Shown piece by piece: positions 44,601 to 56,699 of a stretch of 64,000 bases of DNA. Location of the stretch: positions 11,594,001 through 11,658,000 of the forward strand of contig QCXZ01000137.1 in NCBI GenBank assembly GCA_025024175.1. The letters are read 5' to 3'. This DNA comes from Rhyzopertha dominica (taxonomy: Eukaryota; Arthropoda; Insecta; Coleoptera; Bostrichidae). Position numbers and translations under genes: made by a program. Each line of letters starts with the position of its first letter. Within the stretch, counting starts at the first letter, position 1. A model generated the notes under the pieces. That model was not told the DNA's origin. It saw only the letters and a program-made list of their open reading frames with translations, and did not search any database.

Positions 44601-47600
44601 ATATAAAACACCTTATATTTAATTACAGATTACAAGGCAAGCACACAAAATCTGTTTATAAATGTGAAGATGTAGTCATACACTTTATTGATAAAATCAT
44701 TCGTGAAACCTATTACTTTGGCGGTCAGCATGTTAAGCCAAAAAAGCTATGCTCTCAGGTTGTAAAAGTATTAGAATACGTTAGTTATTAATTGTGATAT
44801 TTATGTGAAGTTGTGAAAGTATATTATCAAGCATTTATGACCCGCGCAAGTAGTAGTGCCGGAAGCTTATATAACTTCACACCGTTTTAAAGCAAATGCA
44901 GCATAATCTCACGCCACTGCGCTCGGTTGCATTTATTAACAAACTTTCAGCTGCACAGCTTCCGGGGCCCTCGCACAAGGCAAATTTAATGAAGAAGTTC
45001 AGACTCAGATATCGACGTCGTCCTCAGAAATGTGTAAGGAAAACACAAAGAAATAAAACAATATCTTTCAGAGATGTGCTCGAGTCCCCAACTTCCAACT
45101 TTCAATATGAGAGCTTTTGCTCATTACTGCGACAAAGGAGCCCCTGATTTTTCCCGGTCGAAGCTTTGTGCTGCAATGGATTTCGAAGTTTAGCTGCAGC
45201 TTTGCGGAGATACAATCTTGGACGTAAAGAGTCCGTGATGAAGTAGACGCTGGAAATCACCACGGCTGCTCACATAAAGTGCGGAATAAATCTGGGACTG
45301 TAAATATTGATGGAAAGACTGAATGATAATACTTCAAAGCAGGAAAACCCATTAAGTATTAGTACTGATAATGCTTTTGTTGTTAGTATTTAAGTATTTT
45401 GAATGAAGATACCCGGTTTGTAAGATGTGATCAGCCATATTTACATACAAACTGCTGCAATCTTTGGTCGTTCCTTTAAATTCCTTCATTTACGTGTTTC
45501 CTTTTGGTTAACCCTGTCTCTATAATTAAGGGATACGGCAACTAGGAATCCATTATTTTATATTTTACAGCCACAAGTGAAGCAAAGCAGTAAANAAGTT
45601 AATGCACACAAGTCTGGGTACACAAAGCGTTTGAGCAGCAGTTAATAAAAACAATCGACTTTTTAAAGCATAAGCAGTATAAAATATAAGCGGGCACATA
45701 GAGAACTTTAAAGACAGCCCCAGTATCAGTACTGTGCGCGCCAGGAAAGAAGCAGACGTAGTTGGGACAACAATTGTCGCTAGACAGTTAAGTCATTGGT
45801 GTGTCTGCCATTATTCATGGTCAGAGTTTCAGGCTAGCGCGGCTAATAAATTTAGTAATTCTGTCCACTAATGCGGTTCGCTCCGTTCAAATTGTGGGTG
45901 ATGTTACATTCCTAAAGTCCTACTTATTTCCTGCCGCACACTATACTATTATACAGGAAGAGAATAAATAAAAAGTTGCTTAAGAGGGTATGCGAGGAAG
46001 CAATAATATGAGGGCAGTAAAAGAGACTACGTGCTCTGAGCGAACTATACATTTTGCGTGCTTCGAGCGAACCAAGCGCAGGTAGCCGTACGCACCCGTT
46101 GTTCTGAGCGAACCAAATAATTAAAGAGACATGAATCCAAATGGCATGCTAAATGCGATTCTTTAATAGGACGTATTAATAAAATTCATGTAAATTTACC
46201 GAAGTGCATTAAAATGACAATCACAGACTTATAAAACAACTGGTTAGTTACCTCGTTAATTACATTTATTCCATTTACTCGCAGTTTGAATTGGTATATA
46301 AATAAATAAAAATACATACAATGCAGATCTTATGTACATGACAATCTGTACATAAATGACATAACACGATTAAAAATAGGGACCCATAAGACACGATAAA
46401 TCCGTCTATAATTCTCACATGAAATCGGAAACTTAGGGATAAGTTTTAAAGTTGTCTTCTCGTTCTAATGTGTATGTTATTAATCAAATAATACAGCACA
46501 AAGCACAGCGATATTTTTACCAATTTATGATCAAGTTTTCGTGCAAAAATTTTCGTAAATCAAATTTATATACTAAAAACAAATATAAGCGCCTACAAAT
46601 ATTTTGAAAGTTTGCTTTGTGTCATGCTATGGCTAAGTTATTGATTACTATATTTGTGATGACTGAGGTATGTGCTTCTATAACCAACAAAATGATGAAT
46701 TTTAAAATTAATACATTCAGTGGTTATAAAAATTTGCTCTTGAAATTAGGAAAATAGTATAATTAAAAATGGAAATTTCGACTAGCGCTGGAAAAAATTG
46801 GGTCAAATCTACATATAAATAATGGCGCATTTCTTATCTAGAAAATTGCAGTTAAAATAAAGATATTTCAAAGCTATTTATGTTTAAGAAATTAATTATA
46901 TCACTTTACAAATATTACAAGATATAAACGATTATTCAAATGTTTGTAGATGTGCCATATTCCTTAAGAATTTTAATATGTTCCCGTCCTTTTCCAATTA
47001 TTTTTGTAGCTTCTTCTAGTTGGTTATTTCGCTGGAGATGCGCTCTTCTCCGCTTTTGCTATTTCCGTACTCTAACGGCATTATCTTTCAGGTTTTGTAT
47101 CAGGAAATATATATTCGGTGTAGTACGGCCGACAATCGTTGCGCATAAACTACGTAATGGAGAACAATTATACTGCCACACAACATACTTTTCACTTTTC
47201 CTGGCTGCATCAGATTCGTGATTGTAGCGAAAGGGAAAGATATCAAATTTGTAAATCTAAACATCCCATTGGTTGTGCACTTACTCAGTATCTTCGTTTG
47301 TAGTCGAGTAATTTTTTAGAAGCTAAAACACGATTCATAATTTTTGAAGGAGTAGTATATCATTTCATTCCGCCTTGTAATAAGTGTCATGTGCATTTTA
47401 AGCTCATTTTATGCTTCATTTGATTGGTAGGTGTATCGTGGAAAAATATTGGTAATTGTATTAATAGCTCCAGCTTTTGAAGTTATTTTGTAAGATATTA
47501 CTTATCGTTGAGCTTCTGAATTTTCACTGCTATTAGACGCAGTAGTAGGTTGGTAACTACAAACCATTTAGTTTCCAGCTTGTCGTATTTTTTGCAAATG

Positions 47601-48659
47601 CCTTCCAAAAACAAAACAGGGGTTAAAAATGAGTTAAATTTTAAAATTAATAGTGAATATTGTAGTCTGATACAAGTACATAACATATCCTTTATAAACC
47701 ATTAAACATGGCAATATTGCACATCCCCACTTTCACTTTTGTTTGTAGATAAGTATTCTCTGCCTCCGAAATCAAATCAATTAAGTAAGTCTAAAGGGTG
47801 GGTTGCAACTTCAAAGGCTGTACGCAGTTCTTAACCGTGTTTTCAGATAATCCCTCTTACATTTAATTAAAAGCATTGATATATATGAGATTTTTAATTA
47901 AATCGCTGTTTAACTTCTGAAACTCCGCTTCAGTGTGCAAACGCCCAAGGTCATGAAGCCTGAAAGGGTTGGCGCTATCTATGTTTGATTACGCTAAAGA
48001 GTTCTTTAATTGGTGAGAGGAGTTAAGTTTCGAAATTGGACGGTAGGAGGGGGATGTAAACGGTATCGTTGTTGAGCAATGTGCTATAGAACAGCGGCTA
48101 CACGAAAGCCAGTGTTTCGCAAAGTTTTAGTGTTTTTATATTTTCCAAGCCAGATTTCATTGAGGATAATAATTCAATAATCTTTATGGCGATGTAGATG
48201 TTCTACATGAGGATGCTGATTCCGTTTCCACCTTTGGTGTAATATCAGCAAGAAGACTATTCCACTTTCTAGGGATTGTCCAATAGTAGAGTGCAACTCT
48301 GGTAAATGCGTTATTTAAACCACCGGCAACACAGAAAGGTATTCCATGACAATAGTCCACTCCCAACCAGTTTATATCTACCGATACCATATATTCCGAT
48401 ATACGCTTTCGTATAGTTTTCTAGCATTTGTAATGTTTTCAGAGCAAGAAGCGTACCTTTACGGACCTTATCTTTTTCCCGGATTTGCATCACATTCCAC
48501 TGGTTCACCACTTATATTTATTGCATACTTTGGAAATCTTCTTTCAACATTTCCGTTACAAAGAACGGGAAGGAACGTTTTCTGTATGGAACTGGCACCG
48601 CACATTTTTGAAATCGCTATATAGGATCTTCTTCTTTTGTGATTTGTTTATCTTATGAC
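44601..48659. other. no gene recognised
   Basis: AT-rich with a GC-richer patch at 44880-45260 (83-codon ORF at 44896-45147, basic, no domain). At 46031-46113 three copies of a GAGCGAAC motif occur about 30-40 bases apart, and an inverse AGCGAACC lies near 45887. ORFs at 46940-47221 and 48178-48624 show no firm domain. Confidence 0.3.
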
Positions 48660-48765
48660 ACCCGCACTCCTATAATAAACAGACCTTTTGAGCGAATGGA
48701 GGTGACGACTGGAAGGTATTTGTGCTCTACTACTCGTGCGAAACCGTGGTGGGTCGCTAGTTACA
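48660..48765 (-). repeat. retroelement tail fragment, inverse of 5.7 kb copy
   Basis: The minus strand reads CCACCACGGTTTCGCACG, then AATACCTTCCAGTCGTCACC and CCATTCGCTC, then GTCTGTTTA and TATAGGAG, the same block as 5700-5750. A GACCC-CGG-TTCGC-CG phrase of this kind is common just inside arthropod retroelement 3' regions. Only about 100 bp is preserved. Confidence 0.55.
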
Positions 48766-48769
48766 AATA

Positions 48770-51757
48770 ATTAGGTTTGTTCGCTGATCGTTAAATTCTA
48801 ATTCAGTGATTGTGGTAACTTTTGTAGGCCTTCTGGAGTGTGAAAGAATATTACACATTTGATAATCACATACTACTTCGTAAAGTTAAGGTGTAACCTC
48901 TAAAAGTTGTGCTAACTTACAAAAAAAAGAAATTAAAAAATCATCAGTTAACCTGTGTGGTAATATATAAAGTTTACAACTACTATTTTCCACAACTTCA
49001 AACCAGATGTTCTTGTTCTTATTAAAACTTTGAAGCTGTAATTTTATGGAGGGATCTATAAGCTCAAACATTCATATAATGCTAATTTGTAGCATCAGAT
49101 GTGTGAAAGTAGGTAGGTATATAGATTTATCTCTTCAAAGCATTTAACCAAATTCAGGAAAGTAGCTTTTGAACCGTTTCCTGCTAAAAACTTACGAACT
49201 ATCTTACGAAAATAACAATAAAATATTTTCGCAAACAGATACTGAGTTACTATTACTAGATTGAAATTAACAAATAATATATTATTACAAATGATAACAA
49301 ACTAAAGTAGTACTAAAATGAACACGATGTTATAAAATTAGTCTGTGGGAATATACATATGATAAATACTTACTAGGCCATCATAACTAATTAATTACTG
49401 AAAGCAAAATAGGCAACGCGCAAATTTTTGTGACTCTTTCGACAAGCTTCAACATTCAAATATTATATTATAACCATCTTTTTTGCAATCGATTGTCACA
49501 ACAACCTCTTTGCTTGAAAGTTGGTAATGGGTAAATGAGCAAGTATTTGATTCAATGTGCTCATGAAAAATCATTTTGAGCTCAGAATACTATTTTTCAA
49601 AAACTACCGTAAATACCGAAGGTATAAGGTCTGGACACAGAAGAAACATAACTTAGTTTACAGCAAGGCTTATGCCATTAGCAAAGACGATTGATTAAAT
49701 TCGCTTAATTAATCGTGCTTAAATTTAAAGCAATTTGGATTCGCTACTTTACCTATAATTATTAATCCCCAACTATGCGATGATAGGCACATAACCGTTA
49801 AAAAAACAGTTCTTTTTGCAAAAAGGTACGATTCCCAGTGAATTTTACCTACTGTAAACATGGTGGAGGATTCATGACTGCTAGGGGCTGTTTCAGTGAT
49901 GAAGGCATAGGTAAATTTGTAATAATCAATGGAATCATGAGACGGTAGCAATACCACAATATATTTCAATGGCATATGTTTCTATATGGGGTCACTCAAT
50001 TGACTGGTCATGTATCTGTCTTTTTTTAACAAACAAACGTCCTAAACATGCTTTTTGCGGTTGTACTGATTATTTGGAGCTACATGAAGGAGCTATGTGC
50101 TTAAAATTTTAAAATAGCCGCTTCGATTTTCTTATTTAAACCATGTATCAAGCTGTTGCGAGTCTAAAAACCTTACTGGCTTCTGTGTATGCCTGTGAAG
50201 AACATCTCGAACAACATACAACTATAAACAATACAAAAACTAGTCGAAAGAATGCAAAAAATTTGCAACGCTATTGTTAACGCAAAAGGTGGCTGTTTCC
50301 AAAAAAATTGGCCGTTTTAATATTTCTTTTGGTTGCAACTAATCAAAATCATGTAAAGAAAGTAGGCTGTTTTCGTTAAAACAGGCAAAATAAAGAAATG
50401 ACCCTTCTTTTACATGTTTGCAAAGCTTTGTAGTGTTCTATTTACTGTATTTGTCCCAAATAATAAATAATCAAATCAAATACAGTTTTGAACCCTGTAT
50501 CTTATAGGAAGCACCTCGGGAAGCACTGTATGAAAAAAGCGTGAAAGTTTAAAAGAATAATTTAATGTAAATTTCGGTAAAAACAGATAAACCTGCCCTT
50601 ATTTCGCTGTTGCGGTATCTGATAACTTCCGACGTCGGTTTCACAGAGGGTTAACGGGGTGCCGCTAACGCGAGGACTGAGGAATTGCGTTTTAAGCCCG
50701 AAATCTGATCGGAACTGTTTATATGGACGTCTTGACGCGGGTGCGATTTGCTTAAGCTTGAACAATAGTCCGGCTTCACACAAACCGTCCCGTCCTGATA
50801 AATTTTATCGCTTAAGGTGAAATTGATTCGGTCGGCATGCAGAGCGGACGTCGGATTTGGATTTGCTGAATTTATGGATATTTACGAAATTTATAAAGGT
50901 AGAAAACGAAATTGGGTCGTTAGTGGTCCGTAAATAAATGTCGGTGTAAAAACGGTGTTGGGGAGAGTAATGTGGGATCACGTCTGGGTCCTGCGATAAC
51001 TCGTGTAGGGGATTTCATAATAATCGAGGTTCAGTACCGTACTCCTGCGTCATTATTTTGTTAAATATGATTACCATCATTTTTATTTTTAATTATTAGC
51101 CCAAATATATGCACATTTTTTGTAACCAGACATTCGTATCGACGCCAGTAATTATTAAATTCACTAAGGGAAAAAGAGAAAGAAAATTAAAGATAAATAC
51201 CTGGGTCCCCGTTTATCAATTAATATTCTTGTATTATTTGTTTTATACATGTAGAATATTTGCGCCTCAGTATATGATTAAATAATGTTTTGTTGCCTGT
51301 TGCACTTTTGCGCCAACCAACTTCCACACCAAGGACAAAATTGTCATTAAAGCCTTCCTACTGGGACAGAAACCTGCCCCCAAAAATGTAAAAAAAATGA
51401 ACAAAGCTTCCCTAATTCTACATGGTACAGTACTTACAGCATAATACAGCGCTAAGCATTTTTACACTGTCACATAAAACGCTGCTGTATAAAAGCGAAC
51501 CAGGTAAAGCTTTTAAGTTATGACCTGATTTCGCGGCTTCCTACTCATTGCGGAAAACTTTTGACACGTTTGCAGGTCGCATTTTTATGACTACTTGCTG
51601 TAATTATGTAAAGCAAGAAAGTTTTACTGCAAATGCAGTTGCCACATATGAAAGCTCAAAGTAATGTGTGCACTTTACATAATAAATAGAACACCGAGTA
51701 TTTTGATTTTTCTTTAATGTTTTTAATTAATAGCAAATAACGAACTTACAAAAAAAC
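48770..51757. other. no gene recognised
   Basis: AT-rich. An 88-codon minus ORF at 49709-49975 and a GC-richer stretch at 50560-51010 have no domain. Confidence 0.3.
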
Positions 51758-52590
51758 CTCTGCAAATTGAATCAATACTTCCACATCCAAATGTCAAAAT
51801 GACATTTACGCTTTTATTTTTTATACTATACTATCAGTAATCAGGTTTTGAGCATTTTTTCTCTCTACACATTTTTTTCTGAGCAAGCAGTTCTCGTGAT
51901 AGCAAAAATACATAAATTTTTAAAATCTTTTTTCTATATAACTCGAAAATTATTGACTTAACTTTGATTTTTCATGTAATACTAAAGTTTAAAATAAAAT
52001 CGTATGGTCAGGGTCCAAAATAAGTATTTTAGAAATATTTTGAATATGTCAAAATTTTGAATAAATTTTTTAAGACATTTTTTGTGAGAAATCTTATTTC
52101 CTATCTGATGGTATTTTCATTTTTTGAATATAATATATAAGTGACGCTTTTTTGCTAATATGTTCTAAACAGTTTGCTGTACGGAAAATTTATAGGGACG
52201 GATAATACTCGCAGTTATACTACTAATTTGATACTGAAACGAAAAAAATTCAAATATAAAAATTTGCAAAAAGGGTAGTTACCCCTTAATTTTATACCCT
52301 TCCTGATACCCTACCTACCCCAAAAACAATAGGTCGCTTTGGGTAGTTGAGATTTATATGAATACCAAATTTCAAATTCATATGTGAAGTGTTTCGAAAG
52401 TTATCGCGTCCACACACGAAATCACAGACACTGACCCACACGGACGCAAAGGCGCACAGACAAGAAATTTTTTTACTCAAATTTTGATTTTTTACGTTTT
52501 CGACCGTTTTAAAGCGATTGAGCGAATAAATAAAATTTTAAAATTTATTTCGCTGCACAATATTTCCCATCCATTGGATGTGGAAGTAAT
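51758..52590. repeat. dispersed repeat family F, copy 3
   Basis: Nearly complete copy in the same orientation as copy 1: left CTTCCACATCC, internal GTCAAAATGACATTTACGC and AACAATAGGTCGCTTTGGG, right CATTGGATGTGGAAGTAAT. A CGCTGCACAATATTTCCC segment near the right end echoes the left-end GCTGCAAATTGAATC in direct orientation, so the element has both inverted and direct terminal similarity. Confidence 0.75.
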
Positions 52591-52599
52591 ACGTATATT

Positions 52600-54459
52600 G
52601 ATGTCAGAATGTTTCTAGCAAACTTGATAATTTTATTTCGTATTAATATTTACCCTAAACCTTTAAATATTACCTGCACCATTTGTGCTGCAATTTCCTT
52701 CCATTAAAAAAAGAACGATCCTGTTCCTGTCACTTTCCAAAATAATTTGCTGAGATTCGGACTATATGAAGGGTTGCTAAATTTAGACATATTGCAAGTT
52801 TCATATGCATCTTGATGCCAGCAGCTATTTAGCTAAAGATTATATTATTGAGTTCATGTTTGGGAGCAAAGAACACATCCGTTACACTGACCTTAACCTT
52901 GCTATTGGAGCTCAGAACTGCAGCTTATTGTCTTTGATTTACACTGTTTCAAAGAAATAGCCAGAATCTACGTGCACCGGTTCCTAAAAGTTTTAAAGAA
53001 TTTGCTACCTAAGCATCTGAGAACTCGCTCGTTTAAACTTTTCATGTTTGCCTAGCTTATTACATAGAAATGTCAAAATGCTTGGTTCAGAGCTTTTAAT
53101 GCTTTGCTAGAAATTGTCAAAATCCTATTTAATATCTTCTTGGTGTTTGTTTAGTGTTTTCACTGAGGCATAAACGAGCGAAATTTTGTTAGGTAATTTT
53201 CAAACACGACACATTGCATTCATTCGTTTCTAAATGTCATTTGGAGTATTTTCTTCGTTTATCAAGATTTGGTGACATTGCGATGCTTAAATTGGATATT
53301 ATTTAGCTACTAGACAATTCAAACCTAAATAATATTCTGGTGGCATTATTTTATTTCGTTTTTCAGGTTGTCGCGTGTATTTGTAATGAACGATGGTATA
53401 AACTCTATTTGGTGTCAGTATATAGGGAAAAGTTCAAGTATTTAGTTTACCTTCAAAATGAGTCACTATTCTCCAAACGAATGATAAAAATTACATTGTG
53501 AGCTAGTAAAAGTTGTATTGGCCGTGCGATTTCCTGATAGACAGAAAAAATCGGGGGAGTCGATATTTAGGAACGTTCTGAATAGATGTTTACCGAAAAG
53601 ACTTGTGGTCTGTAATAAGCATAACATGTCAAATAATATTTCAACAAAAGACAGTAAATTTAACGTCATGGCTGCTGTTGTGGAAGAGTTTTAGGTTTTA
53701 GGCGTAAGGAACATGTATTTTAAATTTGATGGAGTTCCTGCTCATAATAGACAAATAGCAACTATGCAACTTTCTTTTCCATATTAGAAAATATTGTGTA
53801 AAAAGAAATACCTATGATTGCAAAAGATATGAGGAACGGAGAAAGAAAAACGTTTTTGCAAGTGTATTACAGCTGTGGGTGGTGGTTTCATTTAGCAAAA
53901 AATTAGATATGCTTGCACAGCAAGTTACTTTTATGTATCGTTATTCTGATAGACTTTTGTTACTTCTGTTTAATTTTTCTACTTTTAAACAGTTTTCATG
54001 TAACGAATTTAATAAATCTTCAATTCTATTGTTTAGGTACAAATATCTGTGTTGTGTTATTCTTTTTAAAATTTTATAGATATTGATAAAAATCAAAAAT
54101 TCACCACGACTTGATAGTACTGATTAGAACAATATACTAATTTAAATAAATTCTACCACAGAGGCGGCTACAATTTTAACAGCTTTAACCACGTGTTACT
54201 TTTTAAACAGGATAAAGAGTTTGTCTAGGTGTTCATATAAACTCCGCCTTTTTGTTGCTATTTTTGTTTAAACAAATACGGAATATTTATTGTTATTACG
54301 TGTAGTTATGCCATGAAGGAAATAAATTACAATGCCAAAGATTTACAAAACCTGTTAAAGCACAGTCGCAGCCCACTCATTTTTAATATCACCACAGCTG
54401 AATGCGCAAATTAGTTTCCTTTGAAAAAAATATCACAAAGTGTGAATCTATATTATTAT
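52600..54459. other. no gene seen
   Basis: AT-rich, short ORFs only (67 codons at 53466-53669, 66 at 53879-54079), no domain. Confidence 0.35.
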
Positions 54460-54735
54460 CTATGTTATGCTGTCTGCACCGCAACCAACTACAGATAGAT
54501 CTATTTCGCGGTCATTACCGCTCATCAGTGTAGTTTGTCTAATGCAGACAATGCAGGCAGCATGACATAGAACCGATTTTGCCTATATGTATACTAAATA
54601 CTTGGTATGATGTTAGTAGAAAAATAAGATGGTGGCGGCATCTATTAGCAATGAACCTGGCACCTAGCTTCACGGGTACTACTTCCTAAAGGAAGTGACC
54701 TGTAATCTGACATAGCATAGACATGCATTTTTGTG
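54460..54735. repeat. hammerhead-bearing repeat (family B, copy 2)
   Basis: Matches 20320-20600 over most of its length, sharing GTCTGCACCGCAACCAACTA, CTCATCAGTGTAGTTT, GGGTACTACTTCCT and GGAAGTGACCTGTAATCTGA. The arms 54460-54478 and 54552-54570 (CTATGTTATGCTGTCTGCA at left) pair to form distal helix I. The right end keeps only the CATAGCATAGACATGCA tip of the terminal repeat and has lost the hammerhead half present in copy 1. Confidence 0.8.
54487..54535 (-). ncRNA. type I hammerhead ribozyme, best preserved (family B, copy 2)
   Basis: Minus strand: AACTACA, CTGATGA (54522-54528), perfect 5-bp helix II GCGGT/ACCGC around AATG, GAAA (54504-54507), helix III AUA/UAU around GAUC, triplet AUC with the cut predicted after 54494, then TGTAGTT, which pairs perfectly over 7 bp with AACTACA. 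Every invariant core nucleotide (CUGANGA, GAAA, the A15.1-U16.1 pair, H17 as C) is present. Helix I extends through the outer arms after an internal loop, where tertiary loop contacts with helix II could form. The order helix I, II, III, I makes it type I. Self-cleavage is expected but not shown. Confidence 0.88.
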
Positions 54736-54999
54736 CAAGTGCGTTATTGCCCGTCAGCTGTTGAGTGGAAAGTAAAGTTAGAGTAAAGATTAAGTTCTTC
54801 TCCAATATCTGTCACAACCAACGAAAGCACATGTACTGAAACTTACCAAGGCATTGTCTGGGCAATACTGGCCATACTGCAGGTTTTTTAGATCGTAGCT
54901 AGCAGGTGTTTATTTTTTAAATTTTAAAAAATGTGTTTTTTTTTACTATGTAGAACTAACCCTATACGAGTTAACCAATTTAAAGTCACGTGATCAAAC

Positions 55000-55440
55000 C
55001 ACAGGTTGCAGCAGCAAAAGCAGTCTTTTTAAACCACGGTCTCATCTGGCAGCACCACCTCTCAAACTTAACCATATGTCACCAAACCTCGAAGCATTTC
55101 TATTCAATCCGAACTTCGCATTAAGTTGAATCGGTGAAACGCAAATTAGAAAGATTAAATTCGCAAGCGCGCCTCTCTCCGCCTGTATTAAACGAGTTTT
55201 CATCCGAACATCAAAGAACTTCTCCTAATTAATTATTATTAATTAATTAAATTTTACACGTGAGATTCCGGCTTAGGCCCGACTGAAAGCTATATTCGGA
55301 ATGAATTGAATTTGTCATGTTTGACGACAGGTCTAAGTGTAAAATGTCGCGGCACGGCTGCCTAACGAGCATACGTGCCGTTGGGTTCTTACATAAAAGA
55401 GGCATGGTTACAATACCGAAAGGAATGAGTTAGGGAGTTA
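55000..55440. promoter_or_regulatory. candidate cis-regulatory island
   Basis: A GC-richer block with CTAATTAATTATTATTAATT and AATTAATTAAATTTTAC near 55215-55255 next to ACACGTGAG and a CCGGCTTAGGCCCG segment. Dense TAATTA cores suggest homeodomain binding, but the AT run could also be a simple repeat. No coding signal is visible. Confidence 0.25.
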
Positions 55441-55449
55441 TTCGGTGGA

Positions 55450-56503
55450 AAATACCCTACCGCTGTAGGCTGGGACGCGAGATTGACAAATTGCGAAGGA
55501 GGCTTTGTCAAACCCGTGAGTTTGCTTAGTGTCTTTTAAACAATATTCTATAAGGGAAGAAGGAGTGGTCTCAAAACGCAAATGAATAAAACAAGGAATG
55601 GGAGTATGTGGTAGGCAAAACATATCTTTATGCAAATGACTCAATAGCGGATAAACTAGTACCTAAATACGTATAAAACAAATAATCTGTTGCCTTTATG
55701 CTCACAAGTTAACTGTACCCATTCTTTAGTAGTAGAGTAGATTCGGTCAAAGTATAGAGGTAATAAGTCCTACGGATATAAAATGCCCGAAAATGTCTTA
55801 AGAAAGATCAGGGTCAAAAAGTTTAAATCAAAATTGAGAACTAAATCATTAGTTTCGACGTGGACGTTATATATTTATGGTTTGCCTTCAAAACTACACA
55901 GTTTAGAAGAATGTATTCATTAAACAAAAATAGAAAGCGACAAAATATAAAAAGTGCATGCTAATCATCGTTAGGCCAAAACCTATCCAACGAGCCCGAT
56001 CCGTTGAGCCGTTCTCGAGCTATGACGACAGACATCAGCAGATACCATCAGACGGACAGTAGTGCTCTTTCTTCATCAGTGTAGTGGAAAATGCGCTGCT
56101 GAATAAAAATCAAATAAACAAATTATACAAAAGAAGTAAATCTGACGTCAGTGTGAAAGGAATCAGGCAGAGGAGATTTAAAAAAAGAAGCAGTCGGCAT
56201 CTCAGCAACATATTGATCATCAATTAAACAGTTTATTACTGGACAAGTAAAATTACCAAATTCATAGTAAAACTTTGGTCTCTTATAATTATGCACTAAT
56301 TTTCAAATTTCAAATTCATTTAATTGTGATGATCTATTACAAGAATTAATTTAACCGTTAAGTATCTTAGATTTCATTACCTCTAATTAAAAAAATATCG
56401 TACTTATTATTTATGAACAGAAAAACTAAAAAAAAACAAAGTTATATTTTGTAGTTTAGATAAATGAGATGCTAAGCAAACCTATAGAGATTCCGCAATT
56501 TAA
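55450..56503. other. no gene recognised
   Basis: AT-rich. Around 55970-56080 the phrases CCAAAACCTATCCAACGAGC, GAGCCGTTCTCGAGCTATGA and CAGACGGACAG have the style of a LINE or SINE 3' tail, but no second copy occurs in the window. Confidence 0.3.
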
Positions 56504-56663
<160 letters not shown>

Positions 56664-56699
56664 GTGGCATGAGAAGCAAGTGTTTTCTTAGTATATCTA

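Noticed and set aside
56055..56085. ACTACACTGATGAAG on the minus strand, resembling family B helix I and core
   Set aside because: No helix II or correctly placed GAAA follows; probably chance or a tiny remnant.
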